64,000 nt of DNA from positions 155,019 through 219,018 of the IMG/VR virus record IMGVR_UViG_3300044701_003160. One strand, written 5' to 3'. This document shows, piece by piece, positions 29,701-38,987 of this stretch. The stretch's first letter is position 1. The number at the start of each line of letters is the position of its first letter. A program made the translations under genes and the position numbers. The notes beneath the pieces were generated by a model. It worked only from the letters and a program-made list of their open reading frames with translations. It did not search any database and was not told the DNA's origin. This DNA is from a virus.

Positions 29701-32700
29701 TTATACCAGAAACGTAAACTTCAGAGTCAAAAATTGTAATATTTTTTGATAATGTAGTTGTAACTGCTGTAGATGTAACCGGAGATTGAATTAAGTTATC
29801 AATTCCTATAATAACCTTTTTATTTTGGTTTTTAGAGGTGAATATATGTGAATTTCCTATTCCAATCGAAGTTAGATCTAAAACATTTGGGATAGTCTTA
29901 AGTGCATCAGTAGCAGAAGATGCAACTTTAATATCAAGATCATTAATTTTCACCACATATAGTGATGAAGGTAGTTTATCTGTTGTTCCAATTCCCGGAA
30001 TAGAAGTTGTTGCTATACCTATAGATTGAGTTGTACCTTCTCCAGGAGAAGAGTATACAATTTCTTCTCCAGTAACATAATAATTATTTTGAATTGTAAT
30101 TATATTTTGATCTATTTTTACTACATTTGGGTTACTTGCATCAAAATATCTTTGGAAAATTGGTAAGTTTTTATGTGTAAGATTAAATTCTTTTTTAATG
30201 TCATTATCTGTACCAGTATAACTACCGTAATCATAATTAAGATAACCATTTGTTAGAGATATTTCCGCAGAATCAGGACTTAATCCAAGATCAACTTTAA
30301 ATACTTTGACGTTTGTGTCTATATTTTCGATAGGTGTAAAGTAAATATTTGTAGTTGAACCTAAAATTCCTGCAGTTATAATACCAAGAGAAGAATTGGT
30401 TTGTATTATTCCAAACTCTGTAGTATAGCAAGTAGAATCACTTGAAACCGTTAAAAATTCACAGACTTGATATTCTAGATTAGTTTTGTCCTCAATACTA
30501 ATAATTGAATATGAACAATCATAATCTACATTTGAATATGATGCAATTATATTTGAAGTTGGCGATCCTGATGATGCAATATCAATTGATGAAGAACTTA
30601 AGGAACTACCTTCAATTATTTCAGTACCAATTCCGGAGGCAATTGTATTTCCTAAAGAAACATTAAATGTGTTAACAACATAATCGACAGTTGTGGATTC
30701 ATTTGGTATTAAATCAATCAAAACATTTGAACCTGAAACATAAGCATTATAAGTTCCAATTCCGGATGATGATATTTGAGTGGGAACGTCTGTAGAAAGT
30801 TGCCCATAATCTAGAAAATACACATCCGTTCCATTATGAATATAAGTAATCTCATCATATTCAAAATAAGAAGAGTCAGTTGCTCCTATTTGCACAAGAA
30901 CTTTCGCAGATCTATAAGTAGATGCTATTCCTACAATATTTGTTGCAGAAGAAGTTGCTGTGGGAATGTTTGTGGTATTGGTATTGAGATTAACGGAGTC
31001 TCCTAAACTTAGAGATCCAATTCCACTACTGATATTATTTAATGAAAATGAAAATAGTTGTACATGGTAATTATTACTTTTTGATTTTATTGGATAATAT
31101 AATAAATTTCCCTCTGTTCCAAAAACATTAAAATCAAAAAATCCAAGATTATCGGAAGCACTTATATTTCCATATTGATTTAAAAATCCAACAGAATCAT
31201 TATGAACTAACGATACCAAACTTAGTTCACATTTTCTGTAATCTCCTTTATCTCTAACAAATGTAATATATTTTTTAGATCTAAAATCTTCTAAGATAAA
31301 GGAATCAACTATACTAAACACAGTTGGTCTTGGATTACTGTTAAATTGAGTTGAGATGTCATCTATCATCAATACTCTATTTCCAACAGATTCAATATAG
31401 TCCTGAATAATAGAAGAATTGAATCTTATCTCATTTGATTTTATTTCTCCATCTATATTAATATTGTTTTCGGATGCAAGATCAAAGTCATAAACACAAT
31501 TTAAACTCACAAATGAAGATAAGTCAGAAATTCCTGTAAAATCTCCTCCATTTTGATCAGTAGTAATTCCAGTATTTGATTGTTTAGATTCAATAAGCAA
31601 ATTACCAAATTTTTTAAATCCAACAGTATGATTTAAAGCACTTACAGGGCCATCCCAAACATTTAAATCTTTTGATGTTTTTAATGCATATGAAAAATAC
31701 TGGTAATAATCACTATCATGAACTCTCTGAAAATTATTATTTAAAAATCCAGTTTCACGATTCCAACCTTTTCTAATTTGAGAGTAAGAATCAATCTCAT
31801 AATCAGATTCAAATTTAATTATTTCTTCAATTATTCCAACTGATCCTGAAGTTTTTCCTCTAATTGTTTGATTTATTTCAAAATCATTTATAGAAGAAAC
31901 TTTAAGATATCGATTATCAGAGTCCCAATTTTCTACAATACCATTTGCAGAGGAAGAGTAGACCGTTTCTCCTTCATAAAAAATATTTTTCTTGAGAACA
32001 GGATTGAAAATTGGAAAATCAGATTCTGGAATTATTTTACCGGAAGAATTTGAACTATTAAATGTTCCAGGAATTTCGTTGACATTTAAATTGGAAAGAA
32101 GGCTATAAGTAACAATTCCATTTACTCCTCCTATATTTGGATCAACTGCAGTTATTGTAAATAAAGAGTAGTCATAATTTGAAGAATTATATCCCCTTCC
32201 TGTAGATGCAACACCTACACTTATACCTTCAACTAAAACTTTACTACCAATTTCAAAAGGAAAATCTTCAGGATCACTAAAACTTGCACCTAATGTTACT
32301 GTTACGTCTTTTGATGAATTATTAAATGATATGTTTTTAATTTTAATTCCATTTGAGTTATTTGTTGGAATAATTTTTGGAGTGACGTTACTAAGTTCTG
32401 TTGTATTTTTTTGAATTGTAACATTCAATTCTCCAAAGGAATACGTCAAATTAACATCGGAAATAACCTTATTTGTTAAACCATCAATCACAACAAGTGT
32501 TGGTGGTGTATTATAATTTCTTCCAAAAGAAGTAATTCCAATATAATCAAATGAGGATAGTGAATTTAAAACTAAAATATCTGGATATTTTGCTGTAGGT
32601 CTAACACTATAATCTGCAGAATATTCGAATCCAATATCTTGTATTTCTGCGGATGTAACTTTTCCAATTGAATTTGTAATGGGAAGAAGAACAGCATTGG

Positions 32701-35700
32701 ATCCAAAATCGGATAAAACTGAAGTGATTCCTGGTAATGTATTATATCCCTTTCCTTTGTCTGTGACTAAAATTTCATGAATCTGGCCCATAACCCCAGA
32801 AGCGTCTGTGTAATATTCTAGACGACTTGAATTTGCATCCAACAATTCAAATTGAGGTTTTTCTAAAACATTAAATTCAAAATAATTTGAAGAGATGCCA
32901 ATAATAGTATGCTTTCCATTATAGTCACTCTCAACTATTGATATTTTATTTGCAGAAATTACTTCATCATCAATAATAATATCTTTTTTAATTTGTGAAT
33001 TTTGATTTGAATTGACTGGTATTAATTTATAGTATAAGTTATTGGGAGTTTTTTCATTAGTAATTAATGTTAATTTTGCAGTAGAATTAATACCTATTTG
33101 TCCAATTTTTGATATCTCAAAAATAGATGAAGATTGAGTACTATCAAATTCTTCAATAAATTTACTATCTTTATAAATTTTAAACTCAAATGCAGAATAG
33201 GATGTAAATCCAGTATTAGAAAAATAACTTAATGAAATATCTGATAGATCAAAAGTAACAGTTTGATTTCTTACAATTTCTATTGGTGGATTAATTGCAG
33301 AAATAGTGCCAGTAGTTGAAGAAGAAATATTAATTATTTCAGGATCATTTTTAGTCGCACCATAATAACTATGCGATAGCATAATTGTATTTGGATCCAC
33401 AACTATCGCATAATAAAGGCTTTCGTTTATCAATCCAGTTGCAGGAGTATTTGATGTATATAAAACTTTTTGACCCGTGTAATATTTGTGATTATTAACC
33501 ACAATAGTATTATTTTCAGTATTAATTGAAGAGAATGATATTGGATTAATTAGCATTCTCCTATTATAATCATCATATTTGATTACAAATGTCGTATTAA
33601 TTCCGGGTTTTACATTAATAATTACACTATCAAATAAAGAAAGACCATGAGTCTCTGCTGTAGATACTGTAACAATATTTTTGTTAATTGTTCCAGTTAG
33701 AGAATTTTGATAATTAGTTTTAAAACTATGATAATTTCCAGTTCCAATAGAGTTAAAATATAAAATACCACTTGAAGTGGAACCAACACCAACAAAGGTC
33801 CCCGTTGATCCTAATCCAACTTTAATAGTTGAAATTCCAATTAAGTTATTTGAAATTTTTGCAACATATACAATCGAGTTATTATTGAGTTGGAAACTAG
33901 AAGTGCCGTCAGTAGAAACCGAAATTACTGTTCCACCATTTGAAGAATAAATTAAAGAATCTCCAGTAATTAAATTGTGATTTGGTAAATATACTGATTG
34001 TGTTGGAATTGTAAGTTGAGTAATTCCTACTCCTGGATTTGAAAAATAAATTGTACTAACAATCCCAACTCCAGAAGTTGTTCCTAATCCAACTGATTCT
34101 ACTGGATTAAAATAAAACTCCTTAGTGGGTTTAAAGTTATACGATGTAGAAATGCCAAAGTTAATTGTGAATTTTTTTGTTTTTTCTGTAAGTGCAATTC
34201 CTGCACTATACGTTACCAACCCTAAAGTATTGTTTTGATTGCGAAGTACTTTAATTCTTGAAGATCGCGAATCTATCTCTAAAATTTTTACTTGCTCATT
34301 GCCAATCTGATATATATCATTTATTTCAATATTGGGATAATTAAAATTACCGGCGACTTTAAAATATGTCACTAGTCCAGTATATTGTGTTGACCCAACT
34401 CCAACAGTTAAAGAAAGAATATTAGTATCTATTGAAATATTTCCTATCTTTTGGTAATCATATTTTCCAGTAAAAGTTATTAAATCATTATTAATGTAAT
34501 TGTGAGGAATTGTTGCAAATCCGATAAATTCATTTCCATTTTGATATAATGTAACATCTTCAAGAGGAGAAGTTGATGCAGTAATTTGCGATACTGGTTT
34601 TCCTTTAACTAAAGATACTCTCGCTTTTGCACTAGAAATAAATTTATCTTTATTTTTAAATACTAATTTATCACCAACTTGATAATTTTGTCCACCAGTG
34701 ATAATTCCAACGGAATCTATTGTGCCGGTAGAAATATTTTTAACAATTGAATTTTGAGTTTTAATTGTATTTGGATTTAAAAGATAATCATAAGAACTTT
34801 TTTCATTTAAAAGATTATATGGAGTTGTATTTCTTCTCCATCCAGTTTCATTTATATCAATAAAATCTTGATTGGAATAATTGTCAAAATTAAATGTAAT
34901 TGGTTTTGATCTATACGTAGGTCCTATTATGTAAGGAAAAATTGGCTTTTTATATTTTTCAAATAAACCATTAGACTCTGGTTGCCCATTACTAATAGTT
35001 GAAAAATAAGCATACACTCCATTTGGATATTCTGGAGTGATACAAAATCTTCCATTATGTTCATCTAAATCACCATCTCCAGTATATTCATAGTCTTCTA
35101 TAAAAAATCCAATAGGATATCCACTTGGCCTATCAATATTAATAGTAGTATTTTGTTTTTCTTTATATCCAGAAATCAAACATTTTATTGCTCCTCCCGT
35201 TTTTGACGAATATCCATAAGGACCATAAATTGGATTTCCATCATAAGCCCATCCAATAATTGGCGAGTGTGCGTTTGACGTTATTTCATTACCATCAGAA
35301 AGTTGAAGATCTGGTATATAAACTCTTTCTCCTTCTCTAAAGGTAGTTGCCTGAACTAAAGATCTTAGTGACCTTGGTGCATATGCATGAGTATATTGAA
35401 GTCCATAATCACTATTCAGACCAGAAGTTAATAATCCATCATCACTCCATATTTTTGAAGATTTAATTGATCTTTCTACTAAATTAATTTTCCAAGATTT
35501 TATTTGAGATTCAAATTTTGCACCAATTCCAGATGAAGTGACGATAATTGAGGTGTTATTTGGATCATACCCAGTTCCTCCCGATATTACTTTAACTTCA
35601 ACAAGAGATTCATTCGAAAAAATTGGAGTCAAAGTAGCACCTACACCACTACCAATTATTTCAATATTAGGTGAAGAATTATATCCATTTCCAGGACTGT

Positions 35701-38700
35701 TTATTAGAACGTCAACAATTTGACCATCAGAAACAATCGGCGTAAGTTGAATTCCTGAACCAGAACTTAATTCAAATAGTGGTTGCCTATTATAGTTAAT
35801 AATTTCTTCAGATCCATATTTTGAACCACCAGACTCTATAGATACTGATTTAATTTCTCCTCTGAAAATCGGTCGGATAATAGCATTAAAATCCTGGCCA
35901 GTTAGAGTAGAAACTCCTATTTTCCCCTTAACAGAAACTTGTATCTCTGGGTAATTAAATTTATGAGTTCCATTACCAGTTGAAGTCAAGTTAACATATT
36001 GTTTTGTATCATAGTAAAAAGATGTGGTAATTCCTAATGTTGATATTCCAATCGAAGATAATTTAAAATTATTATCATCTAATTTAGTTACATAGTATGA
36101 GGTAGAAGACGATAAACCACCAATAGGAGTTTGTGTGGCGTTATATGTAATTACTTCTCCGCTCAGATAACCATGTTCCAAAATAGTAATAACATTTGAT
36201 GATGTATTAATACCACTTATACTTGCTGTAGTTAATTTATTTTGATAATTGAACCCACTATTCTCTATGGTAATTGATCCTATTTTTTTCTTCTTATTTT
36301 TAGATTTAAATGTATGATTTCCTATTCCATATGAAGTCAATTGAATAGTATTGATTCCACTAACTGCATCAGAAAAAGATTTATGTAATTTTACAGTATA
36401 TGCATCTTGAACAGAAACAAAATAACTTGAATTTGTTGATAATCCACTTACTACATTTTGTCCATCTATAGTATAAATTACTTCTTCAGCATCACGAAAC
36501 TTGTGATAACTAGAAAATCCAATAGTGTTTATTGGATTTAACTTTACTAGTCCAGCAGAACTTTGTGAATTGAAGGAAACCTGATGATCAAAACTAATTA
36601 AATTTGGTTTTGCTGAGGCATTAAATCCGTTTCCACCAAGTATTTCAATTTTTGGATCTTCCAAATAATCAAATCCTGGATCAATAATATCAATTCTTTT
36701 AAGGTTGCCAACTACTGAACAATTAGCATTTGCTCCGGATCCAATAGGATCAATAATTGTTAGTGTTGGTGGAGAAATTACATCGTAGTCTGTACCAGGT
36801 GCTGTTGGATATATTTTTTCAATTGGACCATAATAAATATTATCTTTTGATTTATAATTAAGCAATTCAACTCCATTTATAAAAATTCCTGTAATTCCTG
36901 GGTCAGTATCATAGATTTTACCATCAACTTCCGGGTTTGAAATTTTTCGAATTAATTTTTGAGATTCTAAAAGTTGAGTGCTTAAATCTCTATATGTAAA
37001 ATCAGTAAGTTCAAATTTAGCACTAGTTACTGTTCCAGCTACCGAAACAAAATTTTCTGTAAAAATATTACTTCTACTCCGTGCTAATTTTACTTGAGTT
37101 TCGCTTATTTTTTTAATAAAATAAACTCCTGTTGAGATTCCTAAATTGTTTGTTTCTGATAGTGGTTTGTATACAATAGAATCTCCAGTATAAAAACCAT
37201 GAGCAACTTCCAAGTCTAAAGTTGTTCCACTAAAAGTACCACTACGACCATCTGGAGGAAATGTAATTGATTGGTCATCAATTTTTAGTGGTTGTTTTAA
37301 ATAGTTTAAATAAGTTGGAAGTGATGGAGAAGAAACATATATGGATCCATCATTTTCATAATAAACATTTTGCACATTTGATGTATATTGATTTACTGAT
37401 GGATAATTATCAGTTAATACTTTGGATAAATTTTTCTTAACTGTATATGTTAAATTTGTATCCAATAAAGATTGATCAGATCCCAATTGAATACTAAAAG
37501 ACTTTTGGTTGTTGAAAAAGGTTACAGATCCACTCTGTTCAACACCAGAAGAAGATATTAAAGTTACATAGTTGCCGACATTTAATGAATGAGAATCATA
37601 AAGATCAATACTATAAGATTTATCTGAACTATCTAACAATCTAATAGATTTTACTTCATATTTTACTGGAATGTTAAAAAACCAATTATTTGACTTATAA
37701 TCTTTTAAATTTATACCTAAAGTTTTAATTTTTACCGCATCATCTTTAGAATAAAAGCGAGTTCCTTCAGGTATTTTTAGTTTGGAAAGAACACCCAAAA
37801 TTCTAATTTTTACTTGCTTCCCATTCGAATATCCATACGCATATAAGTCAGTCTTTATTTCTGTAGATTCTGGAATATCTTGAGTGATTCCGGAACAACC
37901 TAAGAACTGATTTAAAGTTTTTGATGTATATGTAATTTTTAAAGAAGTTCCATTTTCTAAATTAACAAGTAAATTTCCATTTTGATTTGGAAATGCGACT
38001 GTAGAATCTACTTCTAAAGTAGTTGATCCAGAAATTATAGAAGAAACTATTTTAGTTTTTGGATGAATATTGAATCTTCCATATATTGTTCCGGAAGGTT
38101 GAATATCTTTATTGTAATCAGAATCTAAACTAATGACATAATAATTCTTTGAGTTTCTTCTAATTTTTTCAACTTTCGTAATCGTCCCTTGTGCAGCATC
38201 AGTAAAGTCCCCTTTATCTTGATATAATGTCCCATTAACAAGATCTTCTGGGTTTCCGTCAATAGATTCTACGACAAAATCATTAGTAATTCTATATTGA
38301 GCATCTGATGGTTGTATTAAATAATCCCTAGGACGAATTACCTCAACATTCTGTCCATATAAAGCACCAAATAAAATTTTAAAGGAATTATCTGTTCCCT
38401 TTGAAGAATAAAAATCAATTGATTGTTTAATAAAAAGTCTTTCATCTAATCCCGAATACAACTCTCTGTCTTCAAATCCAGGAGTAACTTGCTTTTTAAC
38501 TTTATTTAAAAATTCTTTTAAAAAAAGAATACTGAGATTTGTGACAGATGTTCCTATAGTGTGTTGTTCTGACAGACTCTCTATAAATGTTAGTTCGTCG
38601 TTATCTTTATATGAGGTGATACCGTTAAATCCACGAACACACCCTTCAAAAGTTGTAGAACTTTTTGAAGTATATGTAATAATTTCTGAATCAATTAGAA

Positions 38701-38983
38701 GGAGACCATATGAGTCAGGAAATCCTGCTGTAGATGTTACATTTATTGTGGAATCAAAAAAAGTTACATTAGATTCTAAAGTTGTCGATTCTATTAAATT
38801 TGTTAAGTTGTCAACCTTAATATATTGATCAATATTTTGAAGTATGTCACTTGTTCCGCCTTGATTTTCTAAAGAAATATAATATTGTGATAGAAATTCG
38901 GAAACAAGAGGAAACTCCTCTTTAACGAATTGTGGCAGTTGATTTTCGACAATAGAACTGATTTTGATTCTGGTTTCTGTCAT
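26774..38983 (-). CDS. giant baseplate-associated protein with YHYH-type domain (gp7 position)
   Basis: 4069 residues, the largest gene here. N-terminus FVKEEFPLVSEFLSQYYISL and DNSFKILFGALYGQNVEVIRP are typical of cyanophage virion proteins at the gp7 position between gp6 and gp8 (T4 gp7 is 1032 residues). Residues about 1230-1330 form a YHYH-type domain (GWAYDGNPIYGPYGY, DGDLDEHNGRFCITPEYP). The remainder is built from repeated beta units, including many GxGYxSxPxIxI motifs and three copies of a module with DSEIITYTS-like cores. The C-terminus (GEYSWGRISVPTRKDPHQFT) is a conserved ending. Probable role: baseplate periphery and adsorption. Confidence 0.88.
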   Translation of the reverse strand: MTETRIKISSIVENQLPQFVKEEFPLVSEFLSQYYISLENQGGTSDILQNIDQYIKVDNLTNLIESTTLESNVTFFDSTINVTSTAGFPDSYGLLLIDSEIITYTSKSSTTFEGCVRGFNGITSYKDNDELTFIESLSEQHTIGTSVTNLSILFLKEFLNKVKKQVTPGFEDRELYSGLDERLFIKQSIDFYSSKGTDNSFKILFGALYGQNVEVIRPRDYLIQPSDAQYRITNDFVVESIDGNPEDLVNGTLYQDKGDFTDAAQGTITKVEKIRRNSKNYYVISLDSDYNKDIQPSGTIYGRFNIHPKTKIVSSIISGSTTLEVDSTVAFPNQNGNLLVNLENGTSLKITYTSKTLNQFLGCSGITQDIPESTEIKTDLYAYGYSNGKQVKIRILGVLSKLKIPEGTRFYSKDDAVKIKTLGINLKDYKSNNWFFNIPVKYEVKSIRLLDSSDKSYSIDLYDSHSLNVGNYVTLISSSGVEQSGSVTFFNNQKSFSIQLGSDQSLLDTNLTYTVKKNLSKVLTDNYPSVNQYTSNVQNVYYENDGSIYVSSPSLPTYLNYLKQPLKIDDQSITFPPDGRSGTFSGTTLDLEVAHGFYTGDSIVYKPLSETNNLGISTGVYFIKKISETQVKLARSRSNIFTENFVSVAGTVTSAKFELTDFTYRDLSTQLLESQKLIRKISNPEVDGKIYDTDPGITGIFINGVELLNYKSKDNIYYGPIEKIYPTAPGTDYDVISPPTLTIIDPIGSGANANCSVVGNLKRIDIIDPGFDYLEDPKIEILGGNGFNASAKPNLISFDHQVSFNSQSSAGLVKLNPINTIGFSSYHKFRDAEEVIYTIDGQNVVSGLSTNSSYFVSVQDAYTVKLHKSFSDAVSGINTIQLTSYGIGNHTFKSKNKKKKIGSITIENSGFNYQNKLTTASISGINTSSNVITILEHGYLSGEVITYNATQTPIGGLSSSTSYYVTKLDDNNFKLSSIGISTLGITTSFYYDTKQYVNLTSTGNGTHKFNYPEIQVSVKGKIGVSTLTGQDFNAIIRPIFRGEIKSVSIESGGSKYGSEEIINYNRQPLFELSSGSGIQLTPIVSDGQIVDVLINSPGNGYNSSPNIEIIGSGVGATLTPIFSNESLVEVKVISGGTGYDPNNTSIIVTSSGIGAKFESQIKSWKINLVERSIKSSKIWSDDGLLTSGLNSDYGLQYTHAYAPRSLRSLVQATTFREGERVYIPDLQLSDGNEITSNAHSPIIGWAYDGNPIYGPYGYSSKTGGAIKCLISGYKEKQNTTINIDRPSGYPIGFFIEDYEYTGDGDLDEHNGRFCITPEYPNGVYAYFSTISNGQPESNGLFEKYKKPIFPYIIGPTYRSKPITFNFDNYSNQDFIDINETGWRRNTTPYNLLNEKSSYDYLLNPNTIKTQNSIVKNISTGTIDSVGIITGGQNYQVGDKLVFKNKDKFISSAKARVSLVKGKPVSQITASTSPLEDVTLYQNGNEFIGFATIPHNYINNDLITFTGKYDYQKIGNISIDTNILSLTVGVGSTQYTGLVTYFKVAGNFNYPNIEINDIYQIGNEQVKILEIDSRSSRIKVLRNQNNTLGLVTYSAGIALTEKTKKFTINFGISTSYNFKPTKEFYFNPVESVGLGTTSGVGIVSTIYFSNPGVGITQLTIPTQSVYLPNHNLITGDSLIYSSNGGTVISVSTDGTSSFQLNNNSIVYVAKISNNLIGISTIKVGLGSTGTFVGVGSTSSGILYFNSIGTGNYHSFKTNYQNSLTGTINKNIVTVSTAETHGLSLFDSVIINVKPGINTTFVIKYDDYNRRMLINPISFSSINTENNTIVVNNHKYYTGQKVLYTSNTPATGLINESLYYAIVVDPNTIMLSHSYYGATKNDPEIINISSSTTGTISAINPPIEIVRNQTVTFDLSDISLSYFSNTGFTSYSAFEFKIYKDSKFIEEFDSTQSSSIFEISKIGQIGINSTAKLTLITNEKTPNNLYYKLIPVNSNQNSQIKKDIIIDDEVISANKISIVESDYNGKHTIIGISSNYFEFNVLEKPQFELLDANSSRLEYYTDASGVMGQIHEILVTDKGKGYNTLPGITSVLSDFGSNAVLLPITNSIGKVTSAEIQDIGFEYSADYSVRPTAKYPDILVLNSLSSFDYIGITSFGRNYNTPPTLVVIDGLTNKVISDVNLTYSFGELNVTIQKNTTELSNVTPKIIPTNNSNGIKIKNISFNNSSKDVTVTLGASFSDPEDFPFEIGSKVLVEGISVGVASTGRGYNSSNYDYSLFTITAVDPNIGGVNGIVTYSLLSNLNVNEIPGTFNSSNSSGKIIPESDFPIFNPVLKKNIFYEGETVYSSSANGIVENWDSDNRYLKVSSINDFEINQTIRGKTSGSVGIIEEIIKFESDYEIDSYSQIRKGWNRETGFLNNNFQRVHDSDYYQYFSYALKTSKDLNVWDGPVSALNHTVGFKKFGNLLIESKQSNTGITTDQNGGDFTGISDLSSFVSLNCVYDFDLASENNINIDGEIKSNEIRFNSSIIQDYIESVGNRVLMIDDISTQFNSNPRPTVFSIVDSFILEDFRSKKYITFVRDKGDYRKCELSLVSLVHNDSVGFLNQYGNISASDNLGFFDFNVFGTEGNLLYYPIKSKSNNYHVQLFSFSLNNISSGIGSLSLGDSVNLNTNTTNIPTATSSATNIVGIASTYRSAKVLVQIGATDSSYFEYDEITYIHNGTDVYFLDYGQLSTDVPTQISSSGIGTYNAYVSGSNVLIDLIPNESTTVDYVVNTFNVSLGNTIASGIGTEIIEGSSLSSSSIDIASSGSPTSNIIASYSNVDYDCSYSIISIEDKTNLEYQVCEFLTVSSDSTCYTTEFGIIQTNSSLGIITAGILGSTTNIYFTPIENIDTNVKVFKVDLGLSPDSAEISLTNGYLNYDYGSYTGTDNDIKKEFNLTHKNLPIFQRYFDASNPNVVKIDQNIITIQNNYYVTGEEIVYSSPGEGTTQSIGIATTSIPGIGTTDKLPSSLYVVKINDLDIKVASSATDALKTIPNVLDLTSIGIGNSHIFTSKNQNKKVIIGIDNLIQSPVTSTAVTTTLSKNITIFDSEVYVSGISSIYSGDLIKINSEIMKVSAVGVGSTNSISVIRPWLGTKISSHTLSNLVTKILGNYNIVDNILYFSAAPFGKVPFTNPSNRPDETDYVGIATGSSFSGRVFLRSGVSDTTNESYSNNYIFDDISNNFNGSQKSFTLKSNGTNVTGISTDNAIVLINSIFQGPVSSGFTAGDYDLVENAGITSITFTGSSQFTKYDVNAASVPRGGVILSVGSTQGFGYQPLVAAGGTAIVSSAGTIQSISIGNSGSGYRSGIQNIINVGIKTEDLVNSNIEFIGTAAVSNGSIVSIAITNPGIGYTTSNPPIVVFDYPLSYSNLPLVYSSQSSSGLGTGAYVDIVVGQGSSVISFEIKNLGYGYKPQEILTVSIGGTSGIQTNSSVSFSEFQIIIDQIQSDQFSAWSIGSLQVIDPLDSLFDGQRTRFPILIDGNQTTIRSKKGSNIDVQATLLVFINDVLQVPGRGYIFAGGSIIRFTEAPKAGDKSKILFYRGTGDVDTLTVDILETIKVGDTVDLNSDNILLKQDDRLVTDIVSTDVINTNLYSGPGISQEEDLLRPLTWCKQTEDLVVNGQSVGKDRVIYEPYIQPVSNIIQNVGIASTAIFVESVKTFFDSEKEYTHNGITEKPQNKISIVSQDNLIAAAATVVVSTSGTISSIIISDGGVGYTTSPIVSIQKPIDYIISTIGNIGINTNLITGINTSNIVVGYEIFEPSNIVSVGTTVTFIGTGTIGISTTTLNTESYENIQLKIGLGVTALALSTISVGGTVSSISISNAGTGYTTSNPPVVLIEPPQPNYEVIDNISYSGDFGVITGIKTTSVGVASTGIVFDFYIPQNSPLRDGKTVKVGIATTGISGIQTGYYFVVNKSNVGNGLTSQNSSGAVVGVGTTFIDNIYQVSAVSIAQTAVAGVGITYVAQVTVSVSGYNGLSGLGFSGFYGEYSWGRISVPTRKDPHQFTTYANIGGISSSPTIQRFNRLKYSNYNT

Positions 38984-38987
38984 TTTA

